Shown here: positions 49,017 to 61,196 of the stretch, one piece after another
Numbering within the stretch: the stretch's first letter is position 1
Layout: every line of letters starts with the position of its first letter
Source of the DNA: Paramacrobiotus metropolitanus
Lineage: Eukaryota; Tardigrada; Eutardigrada; Parachela; Macrobiotidae
Assembly: GCF_019649055.1 (NCBI RefSeq)
Contig: NW_026570236.1
Location: forward strand, 1,488,001 to 1,552,000
Length of the DNA stretch: 64,000 nt
Direction of reading: 5' to 3'
Program-made: the position numbers and the translations under genes
Notes under the pieces: generated by a model
Seen by the model: the letters and a program-made list of their open reading frames with translations, nothing else
Told to the model about the DNA's origin: nothing
Database searches by the model: none

Positions 49017-49841
49017 AAGGGTTTTGTTTATAAATATGCTCTTTACTCGCTCGGGAAAAGATACTGTGATTTATGCAAATTGTTATGAATATATGCTATA
49101 TGTTAATGCAGTGTTTGGCAGTGAATGTGAAATCGCTTTTACTGTCTTTGAAAGAAGAACGAAAACTGAAAAAAAAACTGTTTCAGCTGAAGAACAGGCT
49201 GAAAAAGATACTTAATTCCGCGGTAAACGCTATTAGAGCTTTTATTTCGATGTTCTGGTCCAAGAAATTCAAAGTCGACTACGTGTGTTCGGTGTATTTC
49301 TACAATATGTCCCTTGTTTTGGTCTTTGAACTACATAGTAAAAAAAAAAACAAGTGTTTCGATATTTCTTCAATGAACTGAAAATTATGAAGTTCAATAT
49401 GCCATTCCGATTTTCGCTGACAGCATTTTCAGAATAATTCTTGTTTTATCAGCGCCATCCTTTCAAGGCATTTATATTGTACATACAATCAGACCTTTTT
49501 AGGCAATGCAATACAAAGTAAAAGAACCATTATTTTAACAAAATCTTCACCACATATTTTCAGTTTTCTTGGAAGCCATGAACAAAATTAAAGATTTCAA
49601 AGGTCGTGATTGTAAAAGCCATTGCAATCGCCGCATACAGCACGCGCAACAACAAGACGCAATAAGAGAGTAACAATAAACAAACAAAGAAAATACCGAT
49701 CAGATGCGATTTTTGGCAACAAAACCCTTTCCACTTCTCAACACACATTCCGCGTAGTCAGATATCTAACAACTGTGCAGATCCCCAGCTCGTCATTAAC
49801 GCTAACGCAAGACTAATAGATTTCCATTTACAATGCACTTT
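49017..49841. other. Convergent 3' flanks of LIAS and ANP32
   Basis: AT-rich 3' untranslated sequence for both genes. A hydrophobic minus-strand frame near 49560-49748 lies in the presumed 3' region of ANP32 and is not supported as a gene. Confidence 0.5.
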
Positions 49842-52800
49842 TTACACTTCCTCCGCATTTTCCTCATCGTCAGAGTGGGGACGCTTCGTTCCACGGTGAC
49901 CCTCATCTGCAATGAGAAAATTTTAGGCACGTTTACGGATTTGCAAAACCAAAAAAATCCACGTACGGGTACATTAAATTATTTAAAATTATCCGAAATA
50001 CTTTCGATCTATTTTCTTTTTTTGTTTCCCTTTATTTGTTCTCATCATATTTACTTTTTAATCGAAATAAAACAATGTTTTGATTTTGTTACGCACAATA
50101 ACTGAAATAATTTTTAACAATGCATACGATTACCCTTGATTCACGATGGAATTAGATTAAACCAGTATTTATTTTCATTTTCCAACGTTTGCAACTCCAG
50201 TTTTTACCATTTTGTTCTTCGTTTTCTATGCTGCTCTCCTCATTTTCTTCGTCATCATCGTCATCGTCGTCACCCTCATTCTCTTCATTTTCAATGTCGC
50301 CATCTTCATCGTCGTCGTCTTCTTCGTAGCTCTCATTAGGATGGCGTGGCGGTTGTACGAGGCCGTTGGCGTCCACCTGAAAAATTAAACAGAAGATTAA
50401 TATCGTTTCAATGGAAATATTGATGTTATTAAAAAATTTTATTGATAGTTTAGTCCTCACTTCTGGTTCCTCCTCATCCTCGTCGCCTTGCTCATCTCCG
50501 TCCTCATCTGTTAACGAAAAACAACGGCTTCAATTAACAAAAATTATGATGCAGTTATAATTACAATGCCTAATTCTATTACATTCGCACGAACTCAAGG
50601 ATGGCATTAACATGTAACAGCCACCAATCTACAATTACTCGCTTCTTGTCACATAAACCACACTCAAAAGATTCGCGTGTATATTCGTAGATGTATAGCC
50701 AGTGTATGTAAACCTTCGGCAAGGACCACAAATTTTTTATATAAAATACAACTGCAGCATTTTAGCTGTAGCAATAGTTTTCGCCGTGTGTGCTTACCGG
50801 AAGATTCTTCGTCTCCCTCATTTTCCTCATCATCATCATCGTCCTCATCCTGATTCTCCTGGTCATCATCGTCGAAGCTGTCGTGATCCGACCCCCCAAT
50901 GGGATCTCCATTGGCGTCGTACTCTTCCTCTTCGTTCTCCTCTTCGGAGTCGAATACCTCTTTGCCGGAACGGTCAAACGAGTCGAGATCGGTGATCTGG
51001 GGAAGGGCTTGGAAGACTTTGTCACGGTAATTCTCAATGGCCACAATGTCACAGTTGAACATGTCAATGTGCCGCAGCTCCGCTAATTTCTTCTGCAATG
51101 ACACCCGTTATACGCATTAAAAAGTATGCTCAAAAATACCATGATTCAATTTCAATCCACGATTATTTTCCAACTGCAGTACTAAATGTGGAAACAGCTG
51201 ATTGATGACAGATCAGAGAGAGATAATATTCACTACTCTACGTCTTCGATTCCTATTGTTAACTTCTTCATTAATTTTACATACCGGCAACAGCCAACCA
51301 AGTACGTAGTTACAATAGCTGCAAGTTGCAACCGCTGGTACACATCTTGATCACGGTAGTTAAGACTTAAGACTAAGAGTTAAGACACTTTTAATGTTCT
51401 CGTGTGCGTTCGCACGGGGAGCAAATAAAAAAAATATTCTTCTGTACAATCTAGGCTTCAGGGGGTATAAACGGCGGTAACAAAGGTGCAGAAAACGAAT
51501 TTCACCGCCTTAATGCACAAATACTTCCGTATCTCTTCTTACCAGAGGTTCCAGTGTTTCAATATCCTTTATCCGATTTCCACCCATATTCAGGCTCTCT
51601 AATTTGGGACAGGAATCCGAAATGTAGTTCAAACCGCCCGATAACCTATTATCGCTGATATCCAGCTGAAAAACCATCAAAACATGTCACATGGACTGCA
51701 AAAACATGTGCCATACAATCAGCTAGCCGATCGAAAGGACCAGCACACATATTAACTAAAATACATAAAAACGATGGAAAATTACCGCATAACAAAAAAA
51801 CAGTTCCCAGAAGAGCATTGTTAATGCGTGGTACTCCAGATACGATACGTATTCGACCACTGTGTGCCAGTGTGTGGTCGAATACGTATCGTATCTGGAG
51901 CACGTTTTGTTAAAGGAGATCGGAAGAAATTGTTTATTAGAAAAGGAGAAAGTTGTTAATACAAGTATGTTTTTATTTCAATGTTTAAATTCGGAAATAA
52001 TACGGGAATGCGATGTGCGTTTTGAGCACCTGAGTGAAAGGTACGTCTTGTCTTTCATTAATTGAGACCAATTTCTTATCTATAGATTTATAAATCGCTA
52101 CGTCTTTATTCCAAGACAATTAAATCGCTACACGGTCGAACAGTGCAAATGACTGTGTACACAGTCATATTGCACTGTTCGACCGCCACTACTCTACCCT
52201 ATGCGGCGGGCTATGCCGTACCACTTCCGTTCATTACACGTCACGGATACCGTTCCACATTATCAGATTCCGTATTTCGTGAGAGTGAAGTATCAAGCAC
52301 AATTATGGTTTTGGCGTCAAAATTTTCAATATTTTCGTAAGTCTAATGGTAATGAATAAGTTACTGTTCCTAAAAATGTCCAGCCGCAATTATTAGCAGG
52401 TATTTTAATGCAATATAATTTTAACGAAAAATTTTCTGACAGCGGTTAGTTATCTGCATTTCGCTAAAAACAAATCGAATAAATACAAATTTTATTATTT
52501 TATTCAAGTAAACTCTGCACAGCCGATTTTTCAGGAAAACATTAATTTTGATATTGTGCATTTTTTAAATTTTTACCTTTCTCAGCTGGGGCAGCGCGGG
52601 GAAGCCCTTGAGGGTGGACAGTCCGACATTGATCATCCGCAGTGCCTCCAGATTAACGAACTGTCCCAGCTTCTCCGAGATACCATGTTCATGTGCTTCC
52701 AACCGTGAATTGTCCAATGTCAGCTCTTTGACCTGCAAATTTTATCGGTCAATTTTATTGATATTTGTTCCTAGATAATTCCATCTAGGAATAATTAGAA

Positions 52801-53824
52801 CGGAGTAGGTATGTACAAAACTAGCATGCGCTAGTGCTACGTACACGGTACGCCACACACGAATGCCGTACTCAAAGCGGAAAGAAAAGCCACGAAAAAT
52901 TCAAAAATGTTAGGCTGGAAGCCTGGAACTAATTTTTGTTTTACGCGCTCGACGCCGCTCGTACATCGATACTTATCAGAAAGTGTTTTTCTACCGCAAA
53001 CATCGAGAATTCGGTTCCTCAGCTTTCGAGAATTTTTTGCATGTTAGGCTTTTTAGTTTTTACTATTATTATATTTTCATTACTTATTATAATTATTATA
53101 CTTATTTTAGTTATTTTCTAGTGAAGATTTTAATATCCAAAAGCTGTTTTAATTGTAAATATTAAACGTTTATTTGCAATTAATTACGTGTTACGGACTA
53201 AATTATGTAGTATCTGAAATTTCGATATAATTAATTTTTCGTCCAGATGCTAAAACCACGCGTAGCAGAATGCGTAATTTTGAAGGCAATTAATTTTAAG
53301 TACGCGTACAAAACTATGCACTTCCATTGCAAAACGGCAGAAGCCAAAAGTAAAACTGTAAAAGCAATGGAAAAAAGCTCAATTTAGAATGCGAGTGCTT
53401 CTAAAATTGTAAACTGTTTTGAACTTCTGACCGATGTAATTTCGTATTTTGCCAACATTTTTGTTTATAAATTGTTAATTATGATATTTTTTATCTAATA
53501 AATACATTATAAATTTTTAGAAAGCCAACACAACCTGTCAGAGGAAGAATCAGGTATTTAGTCTGCAAACACATAATCTGCACATGATTTCTGAAGGCGA
53601 AAAACCATTAATTTACGGTGTGCTAATTTCGCACAAACCCTGCAGATACAGCATGCTGTCATGCGAGCCAGGACAGGTTCACGTGTGACATCTCTGAGCC
53701 ATCGCTCTTTCATGTCCATAGACCACAGGCATGTCAATACTCGTACCTAACGGAAACATTACATAATCACGCGTACCTTTGTGGGATCGCGTCCCCGGCG
53801 CTCCAGCTCGATGCGTTTATCCAT
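49842..53824 (-). CDS. ANP32: Acidic leucine-rich nuclear phosphoprotein 32
   Basis: Histone-binding and phosphatase-inhibiting nuclear protein with N-terminal leucine-rich repeats and a long acidic tail; 300 residues. Exons: 53824-53777, 52732-52577, 51665-51543, 51092-50798, 50507-50461, 50376-50208, 49906-49842. The start MDKRIELERRGRDPTKVKEL is the usual ANP32 opening. LRR landmarks are LRKLDISDNRLSGGL and CPKLESLNMGGNRIKDIETL, and the cap motif is NYRDKVFQALPQITDLDSFD. The tail is almost all Asp/Glu. The seventh exon is short and easily missed: a GAACAAAATG|GTAAAA donor joins an ATTGCAG acceptor to give DEGHRGTKRPHSDDEE and a stop, the KR-type nuclear signal expected at the ANP32 C-terminus. 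Without that splice the sixth exon would run on to an unrelated 18-residue end. It converges on LIAS. Confidence 0.94.
51834..51900. repeat. Perfect 27-bp inverted repeat in ANP32 intron 2
   Basis: Left arm 51834-51860 and right arm 51874-51900 are exact complements (ends CTCCAGATACG and CGTATCTGGAG) with a 13-base loop. Confidence 0.95.
52133..52185. repeat. Near-perfect 53-bp palindrome in ANP32 intron 2
   Basis: Reads CGGTCGAACAGTGCAA at the left end and its complement at the right, with a TGACTGTGTACACAGTCA core. One or two bases break the symmetry. Confidence 0.93.
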
Positions 53825-55349
53825 CGTGTACAGGATTCTTCCAGATTAACAGCCAAAAATGTCCGTGCAACAAAATTACAAACGCAAAAAACGCTGGCCA
53901 ACTGGTAAAGTTACGTCAAAAAATGGCGTTAAGTAAACGGTTTTGTAAACCTCGGCAAGTTTCTGGTGCAGACCGGTGGCGGACGGTACGTGTGTTCGCG
54001 GTTCGGGCGTTGAGCTGCACTGCGGCGCTGTGGAAAAATGAGCCCGTTGAACGCGCATACTTAATGAGCAAGGGGGCGGGGTTTACCTATAACGCAAAGC
54101 GAAGCAGGCCGGGTGCATGAATTGGGACAGTGTTGGGCCTTCCATTACCACTCAATTTTCCATTTAAAACTGCACACTTCTGGAAATTGAAACGGAAACA
54201 GCGTGTTTTTTTTTCGAAATAGCGAATGCATTCAAAATTGCTTACTGTATTCCCAAAATAAATTGTAAAGGTTTCTTTACTGATAACTGAAGTAAATAAA
54301 AAGTTTCTTGACTGAAGGCTTGCTGTAATTGTGTGTAGTTGGTTTTTCTCTTTTCATCAGTTTTATACGAGTACGAGTAGACTTGGGCAATTGTGCTCAC
54401 CTAGCTATTAAACGCTTCGATGCAAAGTAAAAATTATTGTACTGGTAAACTGAACAGCGGCTTAGTGTACAAAATTATCTGTACTAAAAAAATCTAAAAA
54501 ATGTACAATGCTTCTTTACAATAAAAATATAGTATCCCAATACCAAAAATCAACATATCTGGGAAAGTTGAAAAGGTCGAAGATGGTACGTACTAGGTCC
54601 CTAGGTACTACGTAGTGTCACCGGCAAGTAGTGAGTAGTCCCGAATCGGGACTCCCGATTTACGCGGTGATAAAACCGGACGCACCTAATGCCATAATAT
54701 TTTACGGTAAAGCATTCTGATGTTGTTATTGTTATATGTTGGTGAGGGGGGACTAGGTGTGCCCTGCGCCTAAAACGCCCAGTTCCACTTTGAAGACGCA
54801 TTATAATGGTAAAGACCCTCGAGGATCCATTTCTTTATTTAGCCTCCACAAGACAAACCTCATAATATTTAAGCACCCATTTAATCGTTTTGCTTATCGA
54901 TTTTAAGGAGAAAAGAAAATCTCCGCGTGCAGAACAATAAGAACCAATGACAATCCGGCAGATAAACCTTTACGTAAGAACTTACCGTACTTCTATCTGC
55001 TTCAAAACAAATTAAAAGTCACTATTAAATTTTTATCTATGAATTAAAAATTATTAACTGAGCATCAACTGTAACGGTGACAAACAGGTAACGCTAACAA
55101 ATTGATAACCAACGGACAACGAACTGCAGCTCTCACGACAACCAAACAGGAAGTACAACGGTCACAACTGACTCACAAGCAAAACGGGAACTCAACAACT
55201 GCATATTAGAATATATTAAATACGAATACTATACCACTAACGGGCAGAAACACAACCAGAAAATCACACAAGCAGCGTGTCAAAAGTAATCCCATAACCG
55301 TTCTCCCAGAGTGAGAAATTCCACAGCAGAAGCTAAACATGTCGCCGTT
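53825..55349. other. Spacer between ANP32 start and pyruvate kinase end
   Basis: Should contain the ANP32 promoter and the pyruvate kinase 3' untranslated region. A 113-codon frame at 53779-54120 overlaps the first ANP32 exon antisense and is rejected. Nothing else is recognised. Confidence 0.5.
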
Positions 55350-58300
55350 TTAGTCGACCCTTTCCGGCGCCAAGAGGACCCGCATCGTGTTGGTGAATCC
55401 TGAGCCCTGGTGCCATCCGGTGACAATGACCACGGGATCACCGGCCTTGATGACGCCGCGCTTAAAGCCCACGCGCATACCGGCGTTAATGCGGGCATCC
55501 ACATCCTGCGACCAGTCAGGGATGCGTTCGGCTGCAAAAAAAGACAAGATGTCCTCAAAAACTGCATAATTTACTTTCTCAAAAACCTTCTAATATTTTT
55601 TATTTATTTTTCTTTTCTCGAGAACTTTACATTATTTTTTAATTTATTTTTTTTCAAGATGATGATAGTGAGTAGAATTAGAGCTTACGTTTGTAATAAA
55701 GAGGGAAAATGCCCCGGTAGAGGTGGAGATAGCGTGCGACTCCTTCGAAGCGGCTAATGGCAATAATCGGGCATCGCGGTCGGTATGCGGCGATACAAGC
55801 AGCAGATCTGTAAACAACAGAATCGCCAATATTACAAGCAGGTTATCTGTCGAGAAAGTCACCCACAGAAAACTGCAAAGTTAAAAAAAAACAATGCCAT
55901 ACAGCGCACATACAGCACTTCGAAACAACCGGCGTAAGGGAAGTACTATTAATAAGGTTGTATAAACCATGATCAGCAACATTAATTTATGTAGGAAAAA
56001 TACAGCTCTACGATATCACGCAATTTTGCAATGACGATAGCGGCTGCCCCAATTTAAAAATTTTAAACGAAGGAAATTCGTCGGCGATACAAGCGGCAGA
56101 GTGGTATAAAGCAATAAATCCGCCAGTATTACAAGCAGGCCTTTTGTCAACAGAATTATCATGAGAAAACAGCAACAAAGTTGAAAAAAACACTAATGTA
56201 CTGATGATGTATTTAATAACGATCGCCAATCCAACATTTTAACCAAATTTTATATTGGTATTGGATCCTGCCATCACTCTACGATATCACACATTTGGCA
56301 CTGCCGCATTTATGCAGTGACGATAGCGGCTATCCGAATTTAAAGTTTTCAAATGAAATCTTCAGATTCAAACTATGAAGGTAGGACTAGATACAGCTCA
56401 AACTGAACGCATCACAATTACATTCCAAATTTCATTAAACACTTTTTGCGAAATACCCGATTTCCAGTTCTTGCAACAGGGTTTACTGGACTTACGCTCC
56501 GGAAGTGGTGAGTGTAATGATAGCTGTCGCGCCGCAGCGCATGGATGCTTCAACAGCAGCCACGGCAGTTGTCACGGTTATAGATGCCGGCACCGCTAAC
56601 GTGCGGCGAATCTCCTCAAAAAAGCGGGCATGGAAGATGGCCGATTCAGCTTCCAAGCTGATCTGAAGATATACACTACGTTAAGCGGAACAGGTGGACT
56701 GTATCTTACCACAACTGTACGTAACGTAGTCCAACGGCGATAGCGGGGAAATCGAGCGGTAATCCTTCACCATTACTTATAACGGTTAATAACGCTAACA
56801 GCTGAAGCCGTAGTCACTTACAGTACGATGCAAGTAATTTTTTTGTACGGCAGTATAAATTTACGCACATTGATGTCATAAAAATATCAGAACATGTCCA
56901 TCTCTTTGAATTCAATAACAAATAAGCAAAATGCATTCATAAATTACAGGTATTCTTACTGAATGCATCATCTTGACAGCTTCAAGAGGATAGGCTCCCT
57001 TGGCGGTTTCACCCGACAGCATAACACAATCGGCTCCGTCCAACACAGCATTGGCTACATCGCTAACTTCGGCACGAGTCGGCCGGGGTTTGTCCACCAT
57101 ACTCTCCAACATCTACAATAATTTAGCATAAGATAGGACTTTCTTCATGAGTTCATGTGTCCTTAAAACTGTTCACTATACCCTGTTCAGCTATTTTCGG
57201 AATAAAACAATTGATAATTCAAACCTGAGTGGCGCAAATAATCGGCTTCCCGGCTTTGTTAGCTCGGCCAATCATCATTTTCTGAGCCAGAAAGACTTTT
57301 TCCGGTGGAATTTCGATACCCATGTCACCGCGCGCCACCATTAATCCATCACTTTCTTTTAAAATTTCATCCAAACTGCGCAAGAAATAACATTTGATAT
57401 CCCATTTACAATTCCGCTGAAGCTGTTAAAATACTTATAAACGCACTTGACTAATCCTTGATGATTTTCGATCTTGGAGATAATTTTGATATGTTTGCCA
57501 TCTTCGCCGAGAATTTTTCGGATCTCTCGAACACCTTCAGCATCACGGATAAACGATGCGAAAATCATATCCAACTAGAAAATCAAAGCGCTGTTAGTTA
57601 AAAACAGGCTAGTACTTACACCAGTATCAAAATTCCGAAAAGAACGAAAATATCCATATAAAAAAAAAATATATCCATATAAAAAAATTTATGTCTGCCG
57701 AAATACTGTACTCGAAAATCGAGTCTACACACAAATGTCTCGATTACAACAGAAACGATGCACAATATGCCCTCTTACAGTCTTACTGCACAAACACGGT
57801 GTATAAACCATTATAATGGTACGGACTACTAGTTCATAGTTGAGCCCACTTACTCCCTTCTCCACGGCAAATCGTATATCAAGCTTATCGCGCTCGGAAA
57901 CAGCTGGCAAATCAACGGGTGTCCCAGGCAGATTGACCCCCTTGTGACTGCCTAATTTTCCGCCGTTTTCCGTGTGACAGTAAATGTTGTCGCCCTCTAC
58001 GATAAAAAAACCGGCATAATTCCGGAATCTAGACAGTGTTGCGCCCATAGTGCTCTAATTTTTTCAGGCATATCATGAGATTAATACAGGTACTTCAAAA
58101 TTTCAAAATAAAGAAATTTAAAGATCGCTAGGTCGGCAAAAGCGATATGTTAGCGAAGTTCTCTCGGTTCTTCAGTGAGGTTTTCTTCCACTTTACTACG
58201 ATCCATTACGAGTAGCATCATAATTATCATCGCATCAGATACTTAGAAGAATAACCGCGCAAACTTACGTAAAAAGTATAGCACCATCTGAAATCTAAAT

Positions 58301-59408
58301 AAGAAAAGCTTACCGATTTTCTCCACGGTCAGGCACAAGAGACCATCGTCAATGAAGATCTTGCTGCCGATTTTCAGAACTTTGACCAGATTTTTGTAGT
58401 CGACATAGATCAGCTCGCTGGTGCAGTTGGACTTTTGCGCATCATCCACCGTCAACACCACCTTCTGCCCGTTCTTCAACACCACGTCCTTATTGGCATC
58501 TCCAGCCAGAATTCCCGTACGGATTTCCGGACCTTTGGTATCCAACGCGATGGCCACCGAGGCATAATCAAGACTGCTGGTCTGGTGTGCTTCCCGCACT
58601 AGCTTGATTGATTCACCGTGGTACTAAAAATCATAAAACAGCTCAAAACAACGTTTCACAATGTTGAAACCATTCATTACAGCATTACAGCACTCATTAC
58701 AAACTCCAGGCGATATGGGCAACTACAATGGAAAATAACTCAAAACTTAAATTTACTTCAACAAAACTTTTGGAAAACTGCATGAATAAACGAGTTGGTT
58801 AATTCATAATCGATAAGGTAATATCGATTTTTAAATTATTTTCCGATCTAGTTTTCATCAACTCAACCAACTGCAGAAACTGTACCAAAACAATTAAATG
58901 ACAAACAACAATCAATGAGTCCAAATCGTACAAAATACAGCAAACCGGCGAAACAGCTAATAATTTCAACAGAAAAATTACCTCGTGGGTTCCGTGGGAG
59001 AAATTTAACCGAGCAATATTCATTCCGGCCGCAATCATCTCCCTCAAAATCTCCACACTGCGACATGCTGGTCCTGTAAACCATTTTACATAAATTAATT
59101 TCATTAAAACACAAGTTAAATCGGTTTGCTCCGATACAGTATTATGCAGCAACACAATATGAGAATAATTATGGACTCAGTAATTTGTTTCCTCTGGCTT
59201 ATCGCTTATGTAACACGACAGCATGCGATAAGACGTAAATACCCTCATGCAGTGTGCTGTAAATCATAAATAAATGCAAAATGCAGATTTACATACCAAG
59301 GGTGCAGACGATGCCAGTCATGCGGTGTACCAAGGGCTTTTTGTCGATGTCCAGCAGGCAGAGATGTTCCAAATTGGATGTGATATCCGCTTCCCGTTGT
59401 CTGTCCAT
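55350..59408 (-). CDS. PK: Pyruvate kinase, ten coding exons
   Basis: Glycolytic enzyme turning phosphoenolpyruvate and ADP into pyruvate and ATP in the cytosol; 518 residues from the Met at 59408. Exons: 59408-59297, 59073-58982, 58623-58314, 57996-57854, 57574-57447, 57375-57225, 57112-56960, 56662-56496, 55807-55689, 55531-55350; phases agree. Signatures: [24 protein letters not shown] at the active site; KIENHQ with the catalytic Lys at about 253; [41 protein letters not shown]; and the allosteric C-terminal domain ending [15 protein letters not shown]. The first ATG directly follows a TTTACAG acceptor, so a 5' exon exists; the best candidate is the MASADK exon at 63878-63895. If that is right, the MESH1 gene is nested in intron 1. 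All catalytic residues looked for are present. Confidence 0.95.
55790..56345. repeat. Tandem duplication covering the edge of PK exon 9
   Basis: The exon 9 start and its upstream intron (about 55788-55900: GGCGATACAAGCAGCAGAT, ATTACAAGCAGG, AAACTGCAAAGTT) recur in decayed form at about 56085-56195. A second pair, TCTACGATATCAC...GACGATAGCGGCT...CCGAATTTAAA or CCCAATTTAAA, occurs at about 56010 and 56278. The copies lie in the intron between exons 9 and 8 and are no longer coding. Confidence 0.7.
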
Positions 59409-59491
59409 CTGTAAATGTCTATTAAAATAACGCATGCGCATTGTACATCATCCACACTTAATAATACTTAATAATTCCAAAACATAACGGA

Positions 59492-59556
59492 AAGAGAGAA
59501 AAGCAGAAAGTACTCGCATACATAATGTATGCGAGTACTTTCTGCTTTTCTCTCTT
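59492..59556. repeat. Perfect 31-bp inverted repeat, 3-base loop
   Basis: Arms 59492-59522 and 59526-59556 are exact complements around TAA; the outer ends read AAGAGAGAAAAGC and GCTTTTCTCTCTT. It lies 84 bases upstream of the PK coding start. Confidence 0.96.
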
Positions 59557-60376
59557 GATACATTACCTATGAGACAGTGTGTCTCCTTCAGCGTCTGAAG
59601 CTACGGGCGAGGAGGGGAAAGATGCGAAATGTACAACAAATGCTCGAGATAGACTGTTTTTCGCGCAAGTGTAGGAAAAACGGTCTAGGCACTTTTTCAG
59701 GGATCGGATAAGCATCGCATTAGCAATAAAAATCCTGCCGGAATGTGTTCAGGATTCGAGATAAAAAAATATATAAAACTCACAACTCGCAAGTCAAGGC
59801 TCAAAACTGCATAAGATACTGCTAGTCAGCTAGTGTTAACAGTTAAAAAACTGCAATGAAACTGAACAGTGTTTTCACTTACTTACAGCTAACTTACTTA
59901 TCGCTAATATGTTAAGTTCTTAACTTAATAGCCAAAAAATAAATTGTAGTTCGCAATCACACTAACACAAAGGTAGCAAAGGAGTTCAAATGCTGAGAAG
60001 AAGTCTAATGAAAACCAACTGAAATATTGTTAAACAATCTGGATTCAAAATCCGAAGTCCTGAATTTCTGAAATTCGGCTGCACGTAGACCAATTTTTAT
60101 TTACAAAATTGTTCAACAAACTAAGAACTCGTTTGCCGACACGAAAACAGAAAACTCGTCACAATTACGTATGGAATTCAGATTTTATCGTTATAACTTA
60201 TAACTTTTACAGTTGTGAATTACGCGCCGCCTTGGTCTGCGATAAACTACAACTTGCTCGGTAAACAAAAACATCGCTAAAGCGCTGGCGAAAACTGCAA
60301 CACGACAGCTAAAGAACTTTGACTGCAAACGTACCTTTGATTTCCAGAAATACAAAAAAAAATTACAGGAGTCCAG

Positions 60377-60502
60377 ATGAAACTCGAACGCAGGGAAGAA
60401 GAAGACCTTAGGTTTTCAGATGATGAATTTCAAATGCCAGAACCATCACCTCCCTCACAGTTCTGGAATGCACGGGCAGACACTGCACGACTCCCAAAAT
60501 AA
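60377..60502 (+). CDS. Small acidic ORF, possible last exon
   Basis: A 41-codon ATG frame, MKLERREEEDLRFSDDEF through a Pro/Ser patch to NARADTARLPK and a stop. It is preceded by a clean acceptor (AAAATTACAG ending at 60369) whose frame runs straight into the ATG. The composition is more protein-like than its surroundings, so it could be the 3' exon of an unseen plus-strand gene or a small peptide. No family is recognised. It lies inside the presumed first intron of pyruvate kinase, antisense to it. Confidence 0.25.
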   Translation: MKLERREEEDLRFSDDEFQMPEPSPPSQFWNARADTARLPK

Positions 60503-61196
60503 ATCCCCACTGTTTACTAGCAGTTTGAGCAACTTATTACGGCTGGGTAACGGGTCCGGTTTGAGATCAACTGAGACCCAGCCGATGAATCGCATAGCTT
60601 CATTGCGCTATGTACTGCTGTAACTGTTAACAACGTCGGTCGGTCGGATGTTTTACCGGGTTTGTGTTTGTCACCCAGCACTTTTAATCAGCTGTCTCGC
60701 GCTGTGCAGCATCACGAGCTATTCTCCAAGGGATGCTGATTTCGATTTACCTTGGTTAGATGGCTTATTGGCTAAATATTGATCATGAACGAAGTTTTTT
60801 TTTGTGGTTTAAGTACAAATAAATGTGATCGAAAAACGTTAGCTGCACTAAATGATAACGCAAGGCTGCACTGGCACAGTAAGTAATGAAGATACACTCC
60901 CACTTCCGGTTGGGGCTCTGGGAGGAATGAAGGTTCGCCTCGATACGCCATGGAATTAATTACTTAAAGATTTGTAACTTGTTTTTTGCAAATCACGACG
61001 ATAAAGTTTTCCATGCGTATAATCCGGTTTGATTTTCTTCGAAACTGACACCATTATCACGCTACACTGAAGTTTACCGCTGCAGGAATGCCTGTTCTTA
61101 ATACAACTGAAAGCTACGAATGTAATTAGGGCTGGCTATACGTCCTGCGTAAACCGTATCGAATCCAGCTTTCTTGTGGAGCGAGCCACGACGACG

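Noticed and set aside
49560-49748. Hydrophobic 62-codon minus-strand ORF
   Set aside because: Falls in the presumed ANP32 3' region; T-rich sequence on this strand explains the hydrophobic codons.
53779-54120. 113-codon plus-strand ORF
   Set aside because: Antisense to the first ANP32 exon and its upstream region, with no supporting features.
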